NCBI RefSeq assembly: GCF_001667735.1
Contig: NZ_LZJN01000056.1
Coordinates: forward strand, 1 to 63,876
Source of the DNA: Mycobacterium sp. E183
Lineage (GTDB): Bacteria > Actinomycetota > Actinomycetes > Mycobacteriales > Mycobacteriaceae
Length of the DNA: 63,876 nucleotides
Reading direction: 5' to 3'
The notes beneath the pieces were generated by a model. That model made no database searches, was not told the origin of the DNA, and saw only the letters and a program-made list of their open reading frames with translations. Of this stretch, positions 35,299 through 43,716 are shown piece by piece. The stretch's first letter is position 1. Each line of letters starts with the position of its first letter. The translations under genes and the position numbers were made by a program.

Positions 35299-36353
35299 TG
35301 CAGGCCGCCCCAAGCCCGGCCCCCGACGACAGCTGCGGTCCGTTACCGGCCGCGGTGGATCCGCTTGCGTTGTCGCTCAACGAGAATCCGTTCCCGCCGC
35401 TACCGGAGGTCCGATCGGCGCTGATGCGGTCGGTGCAGGCGGCGCACCGCTACCCGGAATTCCTGCCCGAGCGGCTGCGCGCCGTGATCGCCGACCACAT
35501 CGGGGTGCCCGCCGAGCAGGTGGTGCCGGGCGCCGGCGCGACGGGTGTCGTGCAGCAGGCCCTGCACGCGCTGACCGCCCCGGGCGACACGATCGCGATG
35601 TCGGCACCCACCTTCGACGGTTACCCGATCCTGGCGCGGATGGCGCGGCTGCGGCCGCGGACGGTCCCCCTGGACGAGCACGGTCACAACGACCTCGATG
35701 GCCTGGCCCGCGCCGCCGCCGACGCCCGGGTGGTGGCGCTGTGCCGCCCGCACAACCCCACCGGAACGCTGGAGTCCGCGGCTGCCGTTTCGGCGTTCCT
35801 GCGGCGCGTGCCGCGCGACACCGCCGTCCTGCTCGACGAGGCGTACATCGAGTTCACCGCGCCCGAGCATCGCATCGCCGTGTCGGCGTTGCTCGCCCGC
35901 TTTCCCAATGTGGTGGTGGTGCGGACCTTCTCCAAGGCGTACGGCCTGGCGGGGCTGCGGGTCGGATATGCGGTGGCATCGCGGGAGCTGGCCGCCAGAC
36001 TGTGGTCCCAGCAACCGCCGTTCGGCGCCCCGATCACCAGTCTGGTCGCGGTCGCCGCCTCGTACGGCGCGGAAGGCCAACTGCTGCAACGGGTCCGGAT
36101 GATCAACTCCGAGCGCTGTTATCTCCGGATGCGGCTGAGCGCGCTGGGCGTCTACACCACCGACGCGCACGCGAACTTCATGTACCTGCCCCCGAGGGGT
36201 GGGCCGTGGCAGGAGGTCTTCGCCGGCGGCGGCCCGCGGGTGCGCTGCTACCCCGACGGCGGCGCGCGGATCACCGTGGGCAACCGCGCGTCGACGCTGG
36301 CGGTGCTGTCCGCGCTGGGGAAAGGCCGCGCTCGCGCGCCAAGTGCGGTATGA
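35298..36353 (+). CDS. PLP-dependent aminotransferase, HisC-like fold type I
   Basis: A 351-residue class I/II aminotransferase. Seen are LSLNENPFPPLPEV at the N-terminus, RPHNPTGT, DEAYIEF, and the Schiff-base Lys213 in TFSKAYGLAGLRVGYA, then the substrate-carboxylate Arg region RITVGN. HisC-like mycobacterial enzymes include aromatic aminotransferases, so it could produce the aryl- or alkyl-pyruvate used by the ThDP enzyme, or aminate its product (inference). It shares one base with the KAS III stop and is the last biosynthetic gene of the operon. Confidence 0.85.
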   Translation: MQAAPSPAPDDSCGPLPAAVDPLALSLNENPFPPLPEVRSALMRSVQAAHRYPEFLPERLRAVIADHIGVPAEQVVPGAGATGVVQQALHALTAPGDTIAMSAPTFDGYPILARMARLRPRTVPLDEHGHNDLDGLARAAADARVVALCRPHNPTGTLESAAAVSAFLRRVPRDTAVLLDEAYIEFTAPEHRIAVSALLARFPNVVVVRTFSKAYGLAGLRVGYAVASRELAARLWSQQPPFGAPITSLVAVAASYGAEGQLLQRVRMINSERCYLRMRLSALGVYTTDAHANFMYLPPRGGPWQEVFAGGGPRVRCYPDGGARITVGNRASTLAVLSALGKGRARAPSAV

Positions 36354-36359
36354 AGGGGC

Positions 36360-36866
36360 GTGGCTGCCTCACGACCGCCGAAGCGTGACCCGATCGCCGC
36401 GGCGCGCGACAACTGGGAGCGCTCCGGGTGGGCCGACGTCGCGCAGGGGATGGTGGCGGTGACGTCGGTGATGCGGGCGCACCAGATCCTGCTGGCCCGC
36501 GTCGAGACGGCGTTGCGTCCCTACGACCTGAGCTTCTCCCGCTATGAGTTGCTGCGGCTGTTGGCGTTCAGCCGCACCGGCGCGCTGCCGATCACCAAGG
36601 CATCCGACCGCCTGCAGGTCCACGTCACCAGCGTGACCCACGCGATCCGCCGGCTGGAGGCCGACGGGCTCGTGCAGCGGGTGCCGCATCCGACCGACGG
36701 GCGCACCACCCTGGTGCAGATCACCGAGCTGGGCCGCTCGACGGTCGAGGACGCCACCGTCACGCTCAACGAGCAGGTGTTCGCCGATATCGGGATGTCC
36801 GAAAGCGAAGCGCGGGCGCTGGTTTCGTCGATCGAGTCGCTGCGTCGCGACGCCGGCGATTTCTGA
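36360..36866 (+). CDS. MarR-family transcriptional regulator (Rv0737-like)
   Basis: A 168-residue winged-helix regulator: the DNA-recognition region ITKASDRLQVHVTSVTHAIRRLEADGLVQRVPHPTDGRTTLVQIT contains the DxRxx wing pattern of MarR proteins. A GTG start follows GGGG within 6 bases of the aminotransferase stop. In M. tuberculosis a similar gene (Rv0737, by memory) directly follows rslA; here about 10 kb lies between, which marks that segment as an insertion or a loss in the other lineage. Confidence 0.87.
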   Translation: MAASRPPKRDPIAAARDNWERSGWADVAQGMVAVTSVMRAHQILLARVETALRPYDLSFSRYELLRLLAFSRTGALPITKASDRLQVHVTSVTHAIRRLEADGLVQRVPHPTDGRTTLVQITELGRSTVEDATVTLNEQVFADIGMSESEARALVSSIESLRRDAGDF

Positions 36867-36879
36867 ACACGTCGCGCGA

Positions 36880-37749
36880 TCAGGCCGCCCGGATGGCCGT
36901 GGCGACGCGTTGTGCGGCTTCGGACTGCGGGTAGTGACCCACACCGGCAAGCTTGGTCACCCTGGCGCGGGGCAGTACTTTCGCCGCCGCGTCGAGGACA
37001 TGTCGACCCGATACCGGATCCTCAAGCCCCCACACCAGATGCAGCGGACCCGGCCAATTCGCCAATGCGGCCTCCCACCGATCGTGATGGACCGCCCGTT
37101 CGGCGTTGTACTTGATCAGAAGGTGCGCGAGCTTGTGACCGCCTGCACGCGACATGCCCAGCCACAAGTCGTCGAATTCGGTGTCGGTGAGCCGTGATCC
37201 GCGCACGGCGTCGAGTCCGGACCGGACCCGCCCGGGGTCGACGCGGGCGGCCAGCACTCGGCCTACGACCGGCAGGATCAGCAGTCTTTGCAGCCGCGTC
37301 GGTCGATACGCGTTGTAGACGATCCCGGAGTTCAAGACGATGACACTGTCGATGGTGAAACCGAGCCGGCCCCGATTGGCGCGGTCGATGAGTTCCTGCC
37401 CCACGATTCCGCCGTAATCGTGAATCACCAACTTCACCGAAGCCACGCCGAGGTGGGCGGTGAGGTCCGCGACGATGTCAGCCGATTCCGCCACCGAATA
37501 CTCGTAGGGGTTGGGCTTGTCCGAGGCACCGTAGCCGAGGAAGTCCAGTGTGATGACCTCGTGGTCCCGCGCGAGCTCGGTGGCCACGGCTGCGAAGTCG
37601 TAGGACCAGGTCGGAAAGCCGTGCAGCAGCAGGACGGTCGGACCCGCACCGCGGCGCCGGAAGGCGATGCGGTGACCCCGCCGGCTGGTCAGGGTCTCGT
37701 TTTGCTCGATCCACTCCGCGGCCCGGGGGACCTCATCCTGGTCGATCAC
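36880..37749 (-). CDS. Alpha/beta-hydrolase, haloalkane dehalogenase/epoxide hydrolase-like
   Basis: A 289-residue alpha/beta-hydrolase. The oxyanion region is LLHGFPTWSYDF, the nucleophile elbow is VIHDYGG with Asp111 rather than Ser, a later acid is in VWGLEDPVSG and the catalytic His in GVGHYPQ. An Asp nucleophile with HGxPTWS points to haloalkane dehalogenases or epoxide hydrolases. Substrate unknown. It is divergent from a TetR gene that likely controls it. Confidence 0.86.
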   Translation of the reverse strand: MIDQDEVPRAAEWIEQNETLTSRRGHRIAFRRRGAGPTVLLLHGFPTWSYDFAAVATELARDHEVITLDFLGYGASDKPNPYEYSVAESADIVADLTAHLGVASVKLVIHDYGGIVGQELIDRANRGRLGFTIDSVIVLNSGIVYNAYRPTRLQRLLILPVVGRVLAARVDPGRVRSGLDAVRGSRLTDTEFDDLWLGMSRAGGHKLAHLLIKYNAERAVHHDRWEAALANWPGPLHLVWGLEDPVSGRHVLDAAAKVLPRARVTKLAGVGHYPQSEAAQRVATAIRAA

Positions 37750-37801
37750 GCGTGCACCCTCTCTGGTGGGCCCGAAAGCGCGAATACATCTGCAAATTAA
37801 G

Positions 37802-37815
37802 ATACACTTGCGTAT
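37802..37815. promoter_or_regulatory. Operator candidate between hydrolase and TetR
   Basis: ATAC-ACTTGC-GTAT is an inverted repeat in the AT-rich 135-base gap. Near copies of its flank, GAATACATCT (37781-37790... region) and GAATGCATCT (37818-37827), lie on either side. This arrangement would suit TetR-dimer binding that controls both genes. Confidence 0.4.
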
Positions 37816-37884
37816 GAGAATGCATCTCTGTCACCTCGGTGTCAACTGCAGATGGTGCGCCTACACGCGATCAGGAGGTAGCGA

Positions 37885-38505
37885 GTGGCTCGCTTGACCC
37901 GGACCGAGCAACGCGAACAAACCAGGCAACGGCTCATCGAATCCGCCGGCCGGGTGTTCTGCCGCGTCGGTTTCGAAGCGGCGCCGATCGACGTCATCGC
38001 CGAAGAGGCCGGATTCTCGCGCGGCGCTTTCTATTCCAACTTCGAGTCCAAGGACCACCTGTTCCTCGAACTGATCCGCCGCCACCTCGACGCGGAGATC
38101 GACACTCTGGGGCGCGCCCTTGATCGCATCAAGTCCGCCTCCGACCTGGCGCCGGCGATCGAACGCCGCTACCGGGTTCTCGGCGAGGACAGCAGCTGGT
38201 GCCTACTCAGCACCGAATTCCAGCTCTATACGATGCGCGGTGGAGCCAAGGCCGACGAGTTCGGTGCCATATACGAGTCCTATCGGCGCCGGCTTGGAGA
38301 GCTCATCAGCCTCCACTTCGACCGCCTCGGCATCGAATCGACCCTCAGCCCGTATGAATTCGGTGTCGCCCAAATCGCGCTCTCGCACGGATTGGCACTG
38401 CAACGCGCGGCCAACGGGTCGCTGAAAGCCAACCTGACCGCGCGCGCCCTTGCCACCTTCGTCCGGGGCGCCCTGGCCGAGCACCGGTCAGACGACGGCT
38501 CTTAG
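37885..38505 (+). CDS. TetR/AcrR-family regulator
   Basis: A 206-residue repressor with N-terminal HTH (RQRLIESAGRVFCRVGFEAA, then IDVIAEEAGFSRGAFYSNF). The C-terminal ligand domain resembles the TetR_C type seen in AcrR-like regulators. GTG start with GGAGG 6 bases upstream. It probably regulates itself and the divergent hydrolase. It ends 3 bases from the convergent mmsB. Confidence 0.9.
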   Translation: MARLTRTEQREQTRQRLIESAGRVFCRVGFEAAPIDVIAEEAGFSRGAFYSNFESKDHLFLELIRRHLDAEIDTLGRALDRIKSASDLAPAIERRYRVLGEDSSWCLLSTEFQLYTMRGGAKADEFGAIYESYRRRLGELISLHFDRLGIESTLSPYEFGVAQIALSHGLALQRAANGSLKANLTARALATFVRGALAEHRSDDGS

Positions 38506-38508
38506 CCA

Positions 38509-39378
38509 TCAGCGGAGCATCTCGATGACCGCGCTGAAGTCCTTGTCGGCGTGGTCGGCCGCGAATTTGGCGTAGATCTCGGCGGCGTGCCTGCCCAGCG
38601 GCGCCGCCGACCCGGTCGAGGCCACCGCGTCCATGGCCAGGCCCAGGTCCTTGTTCATCAGGGCGGTCGCGAACCCCGGCTTGAAGTCGTTGTTGGCCGG
38701 AGATGTGGGCACCGGGCCCGGCACCGGGCAATTGGTGTGCACGGCCCAGCAGTTGCCGGTCGCGCCGGTGATGACGTCGAAGAGGGACTGCGCCGACAGC
38801 CCGAGTTTCTCGGCCAGGACGAACGCCTCGCCGATGGCGATCTGCTGCACCGCCAGGACCATGTTGTTGCACACCTTGGCGGCCTGGCCGGCGCCCGCCG
38901 CGCCGCAGTGAATGACCTTGCCCGCCATGGGCTCCAGCACCGGCCGGGCCCGCTCCAGGGCGTCGTCGTCGCCGCCCACCATGAACGCCAGCGTCCCCGC
39001 GACGGCGCCCTTCACGCCCCCGGAGACCGGCGCGTCGAGCTGCGACACGCCATGCGACTCGGCGAGCGCATGTACCTCGCGGGCGTCGTTGACCGAAATG
39101 GTCGAGCTGTCGATGAACAACGCGCCCGGTTTGGCGGCCGGCAGGACATCGGTGTAGCAGCGCTTCACCAGGTCGCCGTTGGGCAGCATGGTGATCACCA
39201 CGTCGGCCCCGGCCACGGCGTCGGCCGCGCTGTCGAACGTCGTGACACCGTTGCCGGCCGCAGCCGCGACGGCCGCGGGCACCGGATCGAAGCCGCGCAC
39301 CGTGTGCCCCGACGCCACCAGGTTCGCCGACATCGGTCCGCCCATGTTGCCCAGGCCGAGGAAAGCGATGCTCGTCAT
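38509..39378 (-). CDS. mmsB: 3-hydroxyisobutyrate dehydrogenase
   Basis: Oxidises 3-hydroxyisobutyrate to methylmalonate semialdehyde in valine breakdown. The 289-residue protein has the Rossmann motif IAFLGLGNMGGPMSANL, the family signature DAPVSGGVKGAVAGTLAFMVGG and the catalytic Lys region CGAAGAGQAAKVCNN. ATG 39378 is chosen; the frame runs on upstream into fadE9 as a shadow. Ten bases downstream of fadE9, in the conserved mycobacterial order mmsA-fadE9-mmsB. Confidence 0.94.
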   Translation of the reverse strand: MTSIAFLGLGNMGGPMSANLVASGHTVRGFDPVPAAVAAAAGNGVTTFDSAADAVAGADVVITMLPNGDLVKRCYTDVLPAAKPGALFIDSSTISVNDAREVHALAESHGVSQLDAPVSGGVKGAVAGTLAFMVGGDDDALERARPVLEPMAGKVIHCGAAGAGQAAKVCNNMVLAVQQIAIGEAFVLAEKLGLSAQSLFDVITGATGNCWAVHTNCPVPGPVPTSPANNDFKPGFATALMNKDLGLAMDAVASTGSAAPLGRHAAEIYAKFAADHADKDFSAVIEMLR

Positions 39379-39388
39379 GGTCGCCTTT

Positions 39389-40549
39389 CTACGCGCTCGC
39401 CCGCACTCGCGCCGCCTCGGCCCTCCCGACGACCACCCGCATGATCTCGTTGGTGCCCTCCAGGATGCGGTGCACGCGTAGGTCGCGGACGATCTTCTCC
39501 AGGCCGTACTCGCGCAGGTAGCCGTAGCCGCCGTGCAGCTGCAGGGCCTTGTCGGCGACCTCGAAGCAGGTGTCGGTGACGTAGCGCTTGGCCATCGCGC
39601 ACAGCTCGACCTTGTCTGGGTCGTCGTTGTCCAACGCATCCGCGGCCCGCCACAACATCATTCGCGACGTTTCCAGCCCGGTGGCCATGTCGGCCAGGGT
39701 GAACCGGATCGTGGGCTCGTCGAGCAGGGCTTTGCCGAACGCCGCCCGTTCCCGGACATAGGCGCCCGTCTTGTCGAAGGCGGACTGGGCGCCGCCCAGC
39801 GAGCACGCCGCGATGTTGAGCCGGCCGCCGTTGAGGCCGTTCATCGCGATGCCGAAGCCGGCGCCCTCGCCGTCCGCGCCACCCAGCATGGCCTCGGCGG
39901 GCACTCGCACACCCTCCAGGATCACCTGCGCGGTGGGTTGCGCGTGCCAGCCCATCTTCTCTTCCAGCGCACCGAAACTCAGCCCCCGCGCGCCCTTTTC
40001 GACGACGAAGGCCGAGATTCCGCGCGGACCCTCACCGCCGGTCCTGGCCATCACGACGTAGACGTCCGAAGCCCCCGCGCCGGAGATGAACTGCTTGACG
40101 CCGTCGAGCACGTAGTCGCCGCCCTCGCGGACGGCGCGCGTACTCAACGCGCTGGCGTCCGAACCCGCGCCCGGCTCGGTGAGGCAGTAGCTGGCGATGA
40201 CGTCCATCGCGGCCAGCCGCGGCACCCACGCCTTGCGCTGTTCGGCGGTGCCGAACTTGTCGATCATCCACGCGCACATGTTGTGAATCGACAGGAACGC
40301 CGCGATCGTCGGGCACGCGATGGCCAGCTGCTCGAAAATGCGGACCCCGTCTAGCCGGCGCAGCCCGCTGCCGCCGGCGTCTTCGCGGCAGTAGATCGCC
40401 GCCATGCCGAGCTCGGCGGACTCGCGCAGCACGTCGGTCGGAAAGTGCTTGGCCGCGTCCCATTCCAGCGTGTGCGGGGCGATTCGTTTGGCGGCGAACG
40501 CGGCCGCCGTTTCGGTGATGACCCGTTCGTCGTCGTTCAGGGTGAACAT
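39389..40549 (-). CDS. fadE9: Acyl-CoA dehydrogenase, isobutyryl-CoA type
   Basis: FAD-dependent acyl-CoA dehydrogenase of 386 residues: SYCLTEPGAGSDASALST, the FAD-site GMGWHAQPTAQ-like region and the C-terminal LHGGYGYLREYGLEKIVRDLRVHRI-type block with the catalytic Glu in ILEGTNEIMRVV. Position between mmsA and mmsB points to isobutyryl-CoA oxidation in valine catabolism. It corresponds by order to Rv0752c. Confidence 0.93.
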   Translation of the reverse strand: MFTLNDDERVITETAAAFAAKRIAPHTLEWDAAKHFPTDVLRESAELGMAAIYCREDAGGSGLRRLDGVRIFEQLAIACPTIAAFLSIHNMCAWMIDKFGTAEQRKAWVPRLAAMDVIASYCLTEPGAGSDASALSTRAVREGGDYVLDGVKQFISGAGASDVYVVMARTGGEGPRGISAFVVEKGARGLSFGALEEKMGWHAQPTAQVILEGVRVPAEAMLGGADGEGAGFGIAMNGLNGGRLNIAACSLGGAQSAFDKTGAYVRERAAFGKALLDEPTIRFTLADMATGLETSRMMLWRAADALDNDDPDKVELCAMAKRYVTDTCFEVADKALQLHGGYGYLREYGLEKIVRDLRVHRILEGTNEIMRVVVGRAEAARVRASA

Positions 40550-40555
40550 AGTGCC

Positions 40556-42076
40556 CTAATCCATCGTGGGAATCACGAATTCGGCGCCGTCCTTGATGCC
40601 GGACGGCCACCGCGACGTGACGGTCTTGACCTTGGTGTAGAACTGGATCGACGCCGGGCCGTGCTGGTTCAGGTCGCCGAAGCCGGAACGCTTCCAACCG
40701 CCAAACGTGTGGTAGGCCACCGGAACCGGGATCGGCACGTTGACACCGACCATGCCCACCTGGACCCGGGACACGAAGTCACGCGCGGCGTCGCCGTCGC
40801 GGGTGAAGACCGCGACGCCGTTGCCGTACTCGTGCTCCGACGGCAACCGCAGCGCCTCTTCGTAGTCGTGGGCGCGCACGATGCACAGCACCGGCCCGAA
40901 GATTTCGTCGGTGTAGATCGACATGTCGGGGGTGACGTGATCGAACAGCGTTGGGCCGATGAAGAATCCGCCCTCGAGGCTGGCGTCGTCGAAGGTCAGG
41001 TCGTCGCTGGCGCGTTCGCGCCCGTCGATCACTATCTCCGCTCCGGCGGCCACGCCCTGCTCGATGTAGTCGCGCACACGCGCCAGCGCGGCCTCGGTGA
41101 CCAGCGGACCGTAGTCGGCCTTGGGATCCAGGCTGTGGCCCACCCGCAGGTTGTTGATCCGGTCGATCAGCCTGGCGCGCAGGCGGTTCGCGGTCTGCTC
41201 GCCGACCGGCACCGCGACGCTGATCGCCATGCAGCGTTCGCCGGCGCTGCCGTAGCCGGCTCCGATCAGCGCGTCGACGGCCTGGTCGAGATCCGCGTCG
41301 GGCATCACGATCATGTGGTTCTTGGCGCCGCCGAAGCACTGCGAACGCTTGCCGGTGGCCGCGGCCGTCGCGTAGATGTACTGCGCGATGTCCGAGCTGC
41401 CGACGAAGCCCACGGCCTGGATGTCGGGGTGGTGCAGGATGGCGTCGACGGCCTCCTTGTCGCCGTGCACCACCTGGAAGACGCCGGGCGGCAGGCCCGC
41501 CTCTCCGAACAGCTCCGCCAACCGCACCGGGACCGAGGGGTCGCGCTCGCTGGGCTTGAGGACGAACGCGTTCCCGCACGCCAGGGCGGGTCCGGCCTTC
41601 CACAGCGGGATCATGGCCGGGAAGTTGAACGGGGTGATGCCCGCGACCACGCCCAGGGGCTGGCGCAGCGAGTAGACATCGATGCCGGGGCCGGCGCCCT
41701 CGCTGTACTCCCCCTTGAGCAAATGGGGGATGCCGACGGCGAACTCGATGACCTCGATGCCGCGCTGGATGTCACCGCGCGCGTCGGCCAGCGTCTTGCC
41801 GTGCTCGAGGGACAGCAGCTCGGCGAGCTCGTCCATGTGGTCGTTGACCAGGTCGATGAAACGCATCATCACCCGGGCACGACGCTGCGGATTCCATGCG
41901 GCCCAATCCTTTTGCGCTTCGACGGCCGAGGCCACCGCGGCGTCGACGTCGGCCTTGCCGGCCATCGCCACCTGCGCCTGCACCTCGCCGGTGCTGGGGT
42001 TGAAGACGTCGGCGGTGCCGCTGGACTGGCCGGCGGTGCGCTGCCCGTCGATGAAGTGGGGGATCTGTGTGCTCAT
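40556..42076 (-). CDS. mmsA: Methylmalonate-semialdehyde dehydrogenase (CoA-acylating)
   Basis: Converts methylmalonate semialdehyde to propionyl-CoA with CoA and NAD. The 506-residue protein has the ALDH signatures GITPFNFPAMIPLWK, VGSSDIAQYIY and the catalytic Cys in GSAGERCMAIS, with IVRAHDYEEAL. It is the first gene of the mmsA-fadE9-mmsB operon. A near-perfect 18-bp palindrome sits 36 bases upstream of its ATG. Confidence 0.95.
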   Translation of the reverse strand: MSTQIPHFIDGQRTAGQSSGTADVFNPSTGEVQAQVAMAGKADVDAAVASAVEAQKDWAAWNPQRRARVMMRFIDLVNDHMDELAELLSLEHGKTLADARGDIQRGIEVIEFAVGIPHLLKGEYSEGAGPGIDVYSLRQPLGVVAGITPFNFPAMIPLWKAGPALACGNAFVLKPSERDPSVPVRLAELFGEAGLPPGVFQVVHGDKEAVDAILHHPDIQAVGFVGSSDIAQYIYATAAATGKRSQCFGGAKNHMIVMPDADLDQAVDALIGAGYGSAGERCMAISVAVPVGEQTANRLRARLIDRINNLRVGHSLDPKADYGPLVTEAALARVRDYIEQGVAAGAEIVIDGRERASDDLTFDDASLEGGFFIGPTLFDHVTPDMSIYTDEIFGPVLCIVRAHDYEEALRLPSEHEYGNGVAVFTRDGDAARDFVSRVQVGMVGVNVPIPVPVAYHTFGGWKRSGFGDLNQHGPASIQFYTKVKTVTSRWPSGIKDGAEFVIPTMD

Positions 42077-42111
42077 GGTGTCCTCGGGTTCGTACGCGCG
42101 TGAGAGGCGGA

Positions 42112-42129
42112 TACTTGGATATCCTAGTA
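42112..42129. promoter_or_regulatory. 18-bp palindromic operator upstream of mmsA
   Basis: TACTTGGATATCCTAGTA: the two 9-base halves are inverted repeats with one mismatch. It lies in the 85-base gap between mmsA and the NAD(P)-binding reductase gene. Probably the binding site of a dimeric repressor of branched-chain amino acid breakdown; no such regulator gene is adjacent. Confidence 0.6.
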
Positions 42130-42161
42130 ACCGCCGCCGGGCGTCGCAAGGACGCGGTATT

Positions 42162-43040
42162 TCAGCTGGGGTAGTTTCCGGCCTCCAGGTCGGCCAGCAG
42201 GCTCGGATGGGTGGGCTGCCAGCCGAATCGCTCGCGGGTCAGCTCGCTCGAGGCCGGCTGGTCCAGGGCGTAGACGGCGCCCAGGGGTCCGAAATGCTCG
42301 GCGGGGACCGACGCCGCGGGGAGACCGAGCTGGCCGCCGATCGCCTCGGCGAGCGCGCGCATCGGGTCGCCCTCGTCGGCGACGGCGTGCGCCACCGTCC
42401 CCGGAGTGGCCTCCTCGAGGACCAGGCGGAACAGGCGGGCGGCGTCGAGGACGTGCACGGCGGGCCAGCGCTGGGTGCCGTCGCCGACGTATCCGGACAC
42501 CCCGGTTCGTCGGGCGGCCTCGACGAGCAGGGAGGCGAAACCGCAGGGGCCGCCGGCCCGATGGACGGAGCGGGGGAGGCGGACCACCGCCGAACGGACG
42601 CCTCGGGCGGCCAGTTCCAGGGCGGCGTGCGCGTTGTGGGCACGCCCGCCGATCGGGCCCTCCGTCGGTGGCGCATCCCGCTCGGTGGAGGCGCGACCCG
42701 GGACGGGGGGCGTGCCCGACGCCATCACGAACGGCTTGCCGGTCCCGTCGAGCGCGGCGCCGAACGCCTCGACCGCGCCGGCTTCCTGGGCGACCGCCTT
42801 CTCGAAATCGTCGAAGTGCAGGAAGGCGAGGTGAACGACCCCGTCGGACTCCTTGGCGCCCGTGCGCAGGCTGTCCGGGTCATCAAGATCGCCGGGCAGC
42901 ACGTCGGCTCCCAGGGCTCGGGCGGCCCGGGCCGACGCGTCGGAGCGCGCCAACGCCAAGACCTGGTGGCCCGCGCCGATGAGCTCGGGCACGACTGCCG
43001 AACCGATCCCGCCGGTGGCGCCGGTGACGAACACGCGCAT
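42162..43040 (-). CDS. NAD(P)-binding SDR-extended/epimerase-like reductase
   Basis: An atypical extended SDR of 292 residues. The N-terminal motif is VFVTGATGGIGSAVV; later VVHLAFLHFDDFEKA and PAVHVLDAARLFRLVLE fit the NAD-dependent epimerase/dehydratase group. No clear YxxxK is visible, so it may be an atypical reductase. Start ATG 43040 follows GGAG; ATG 43046 is possible. It is divergent from a TetR gene with two strong operators between them. Confidence 0.85.
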   Translation of the reverse strand: MRVFVTGATGGIGSAVVPELIGAGHQVLALARSDASARAARALGADVLPGDLDDPDSLRTGAKESDGVVHLAFLHFDDFEKAVAQEAGAVEAFGAALDGTGKPFVMASGTPPVPGRASTERDAPPTEGPIGGRAHNAHAALELAARGVRSAVVRLPRSVHRAGGPCGFASLLVEAARRTGVSGYVGDGTQRWPAVHVLDAARLFRLVLEEATPGTVAHAVADEGDPMRALAEAIGGQLGLPAASVPAEHFGPLGAVYALDQPASSELTRERFGWQPTHPSLLADLEAGNYPS

Positions 43041-43054
43041 GAGCATCTCCTCGA

Positions 43055-43078
43055 GTGATGGGACTTATGTCTCATCAC
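43055..43078. promoter_or_regulatory. TetR operator copy 1
   Basis: GTGATGGGAC (43055-43064), four bases TTAT, then GTCTCATCAC. The arms are inverted repeats with one mismatch per half. It is close to the reductase start and would block its promoter. Confidence 0.65.
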
Positions 43079-43087
43079 GCTAGCAGA

Positions 43088-43111
43088 GTGATGGGACAAA
43101 TGTCGCATCGC
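43088..43111. promoter_or_regulatory. TetR operator copy 2
   Basis: GTGATGGGAC (43088-43097), AAAT, then GTCGCATCGC. It repeats copy 1 with centres 33 bp apart (three helical turns), and abuts the tetR -10 box TACGAT at 43112-43117. This suits autorepression. Confidence 0.65.
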
Positions 43112-43123
43112 TACGATGACCGG

Positions 43124-43696
43124 ATGCCCCGTTGGGAACCGGATGCGCGCGCGCGGCTGGTCGCCGCCGCCCTGCAGCTGTTCTCCGATCAGGGTTACGA
43201 CCGGACCACCGTCGCCGAGATCGCCGATCGGGCCGGCCTGACGAAAAGCACCTTCTTCCGGTACTTCCCCGACAAGCGCGAGGTGCTGGCGGCCGGCCAG
43301 GAGACCCTCGCGCGACTGCTGACCGAGGGCATCGCCTCGGCGCCCCCGAATGCAAGCCCGCTCGCCGCGGTCGCCGCCGGGCTACAGCGGGCGGCCGGGC
43401 CGTTGGCGCCGTTCAATCGCGAGCTGGGTCCCCGGCTGCAGGCCGTCATCGCCAGCAGCACCGAGCTGCAGGAGCGCGACGCGCTCAAACAGGTCGGCCT
43501 CGCCGCGGCCACGGCCGACGCGTTGCGCGCGCGGGGCGTGCCGAAGAGGGTCGCGGCCCTGGCCGCCGAGCTGGGCGTGCTCGCGTTCAAGGAGGCCTAC
43601 GCCGAATGGCTTGCCGGGGACGACGACCAGGACCTCGCCGAATTGGCCCTCAAGGCCCTCGATGACCTCCGCGCCGCGGCGGCCGACATCGGCTGA
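43124..43696 (+). CDS. TetR/AcrR-family regulator, leaderless
   Basis: A 190-residue repressor with HTH TVAEIADRAGLTKSTFFRYF. ATG 43124 (MPRWEPDARARL) is chosen over upstream ATGs because TACGAT lies 6 bases before it and the earlier starts would fall within the operators. It probably binds both operator copies and controls the divergent reductase and itself. Confidence 0.9.
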   Translation: MPRWEPDARARLVAAALQLFSDQGYDRTTVAEIADRAGLTKSTFFRYFPDKREVLAAGQETLARLLTEGIASAPPNASPLAAVAAGLQRAAGPLAPFNRELGPRLQAVIASSTELQERDALKQVGLAAATADALRARGVPKRVAALAAELGVLAFKEAYAEWLAGDDDQDLAELALKALDDLRAAAADIG

Positions 43697-43716
43697 GCGC
43701 GCTAGCCTTCAGGCGT

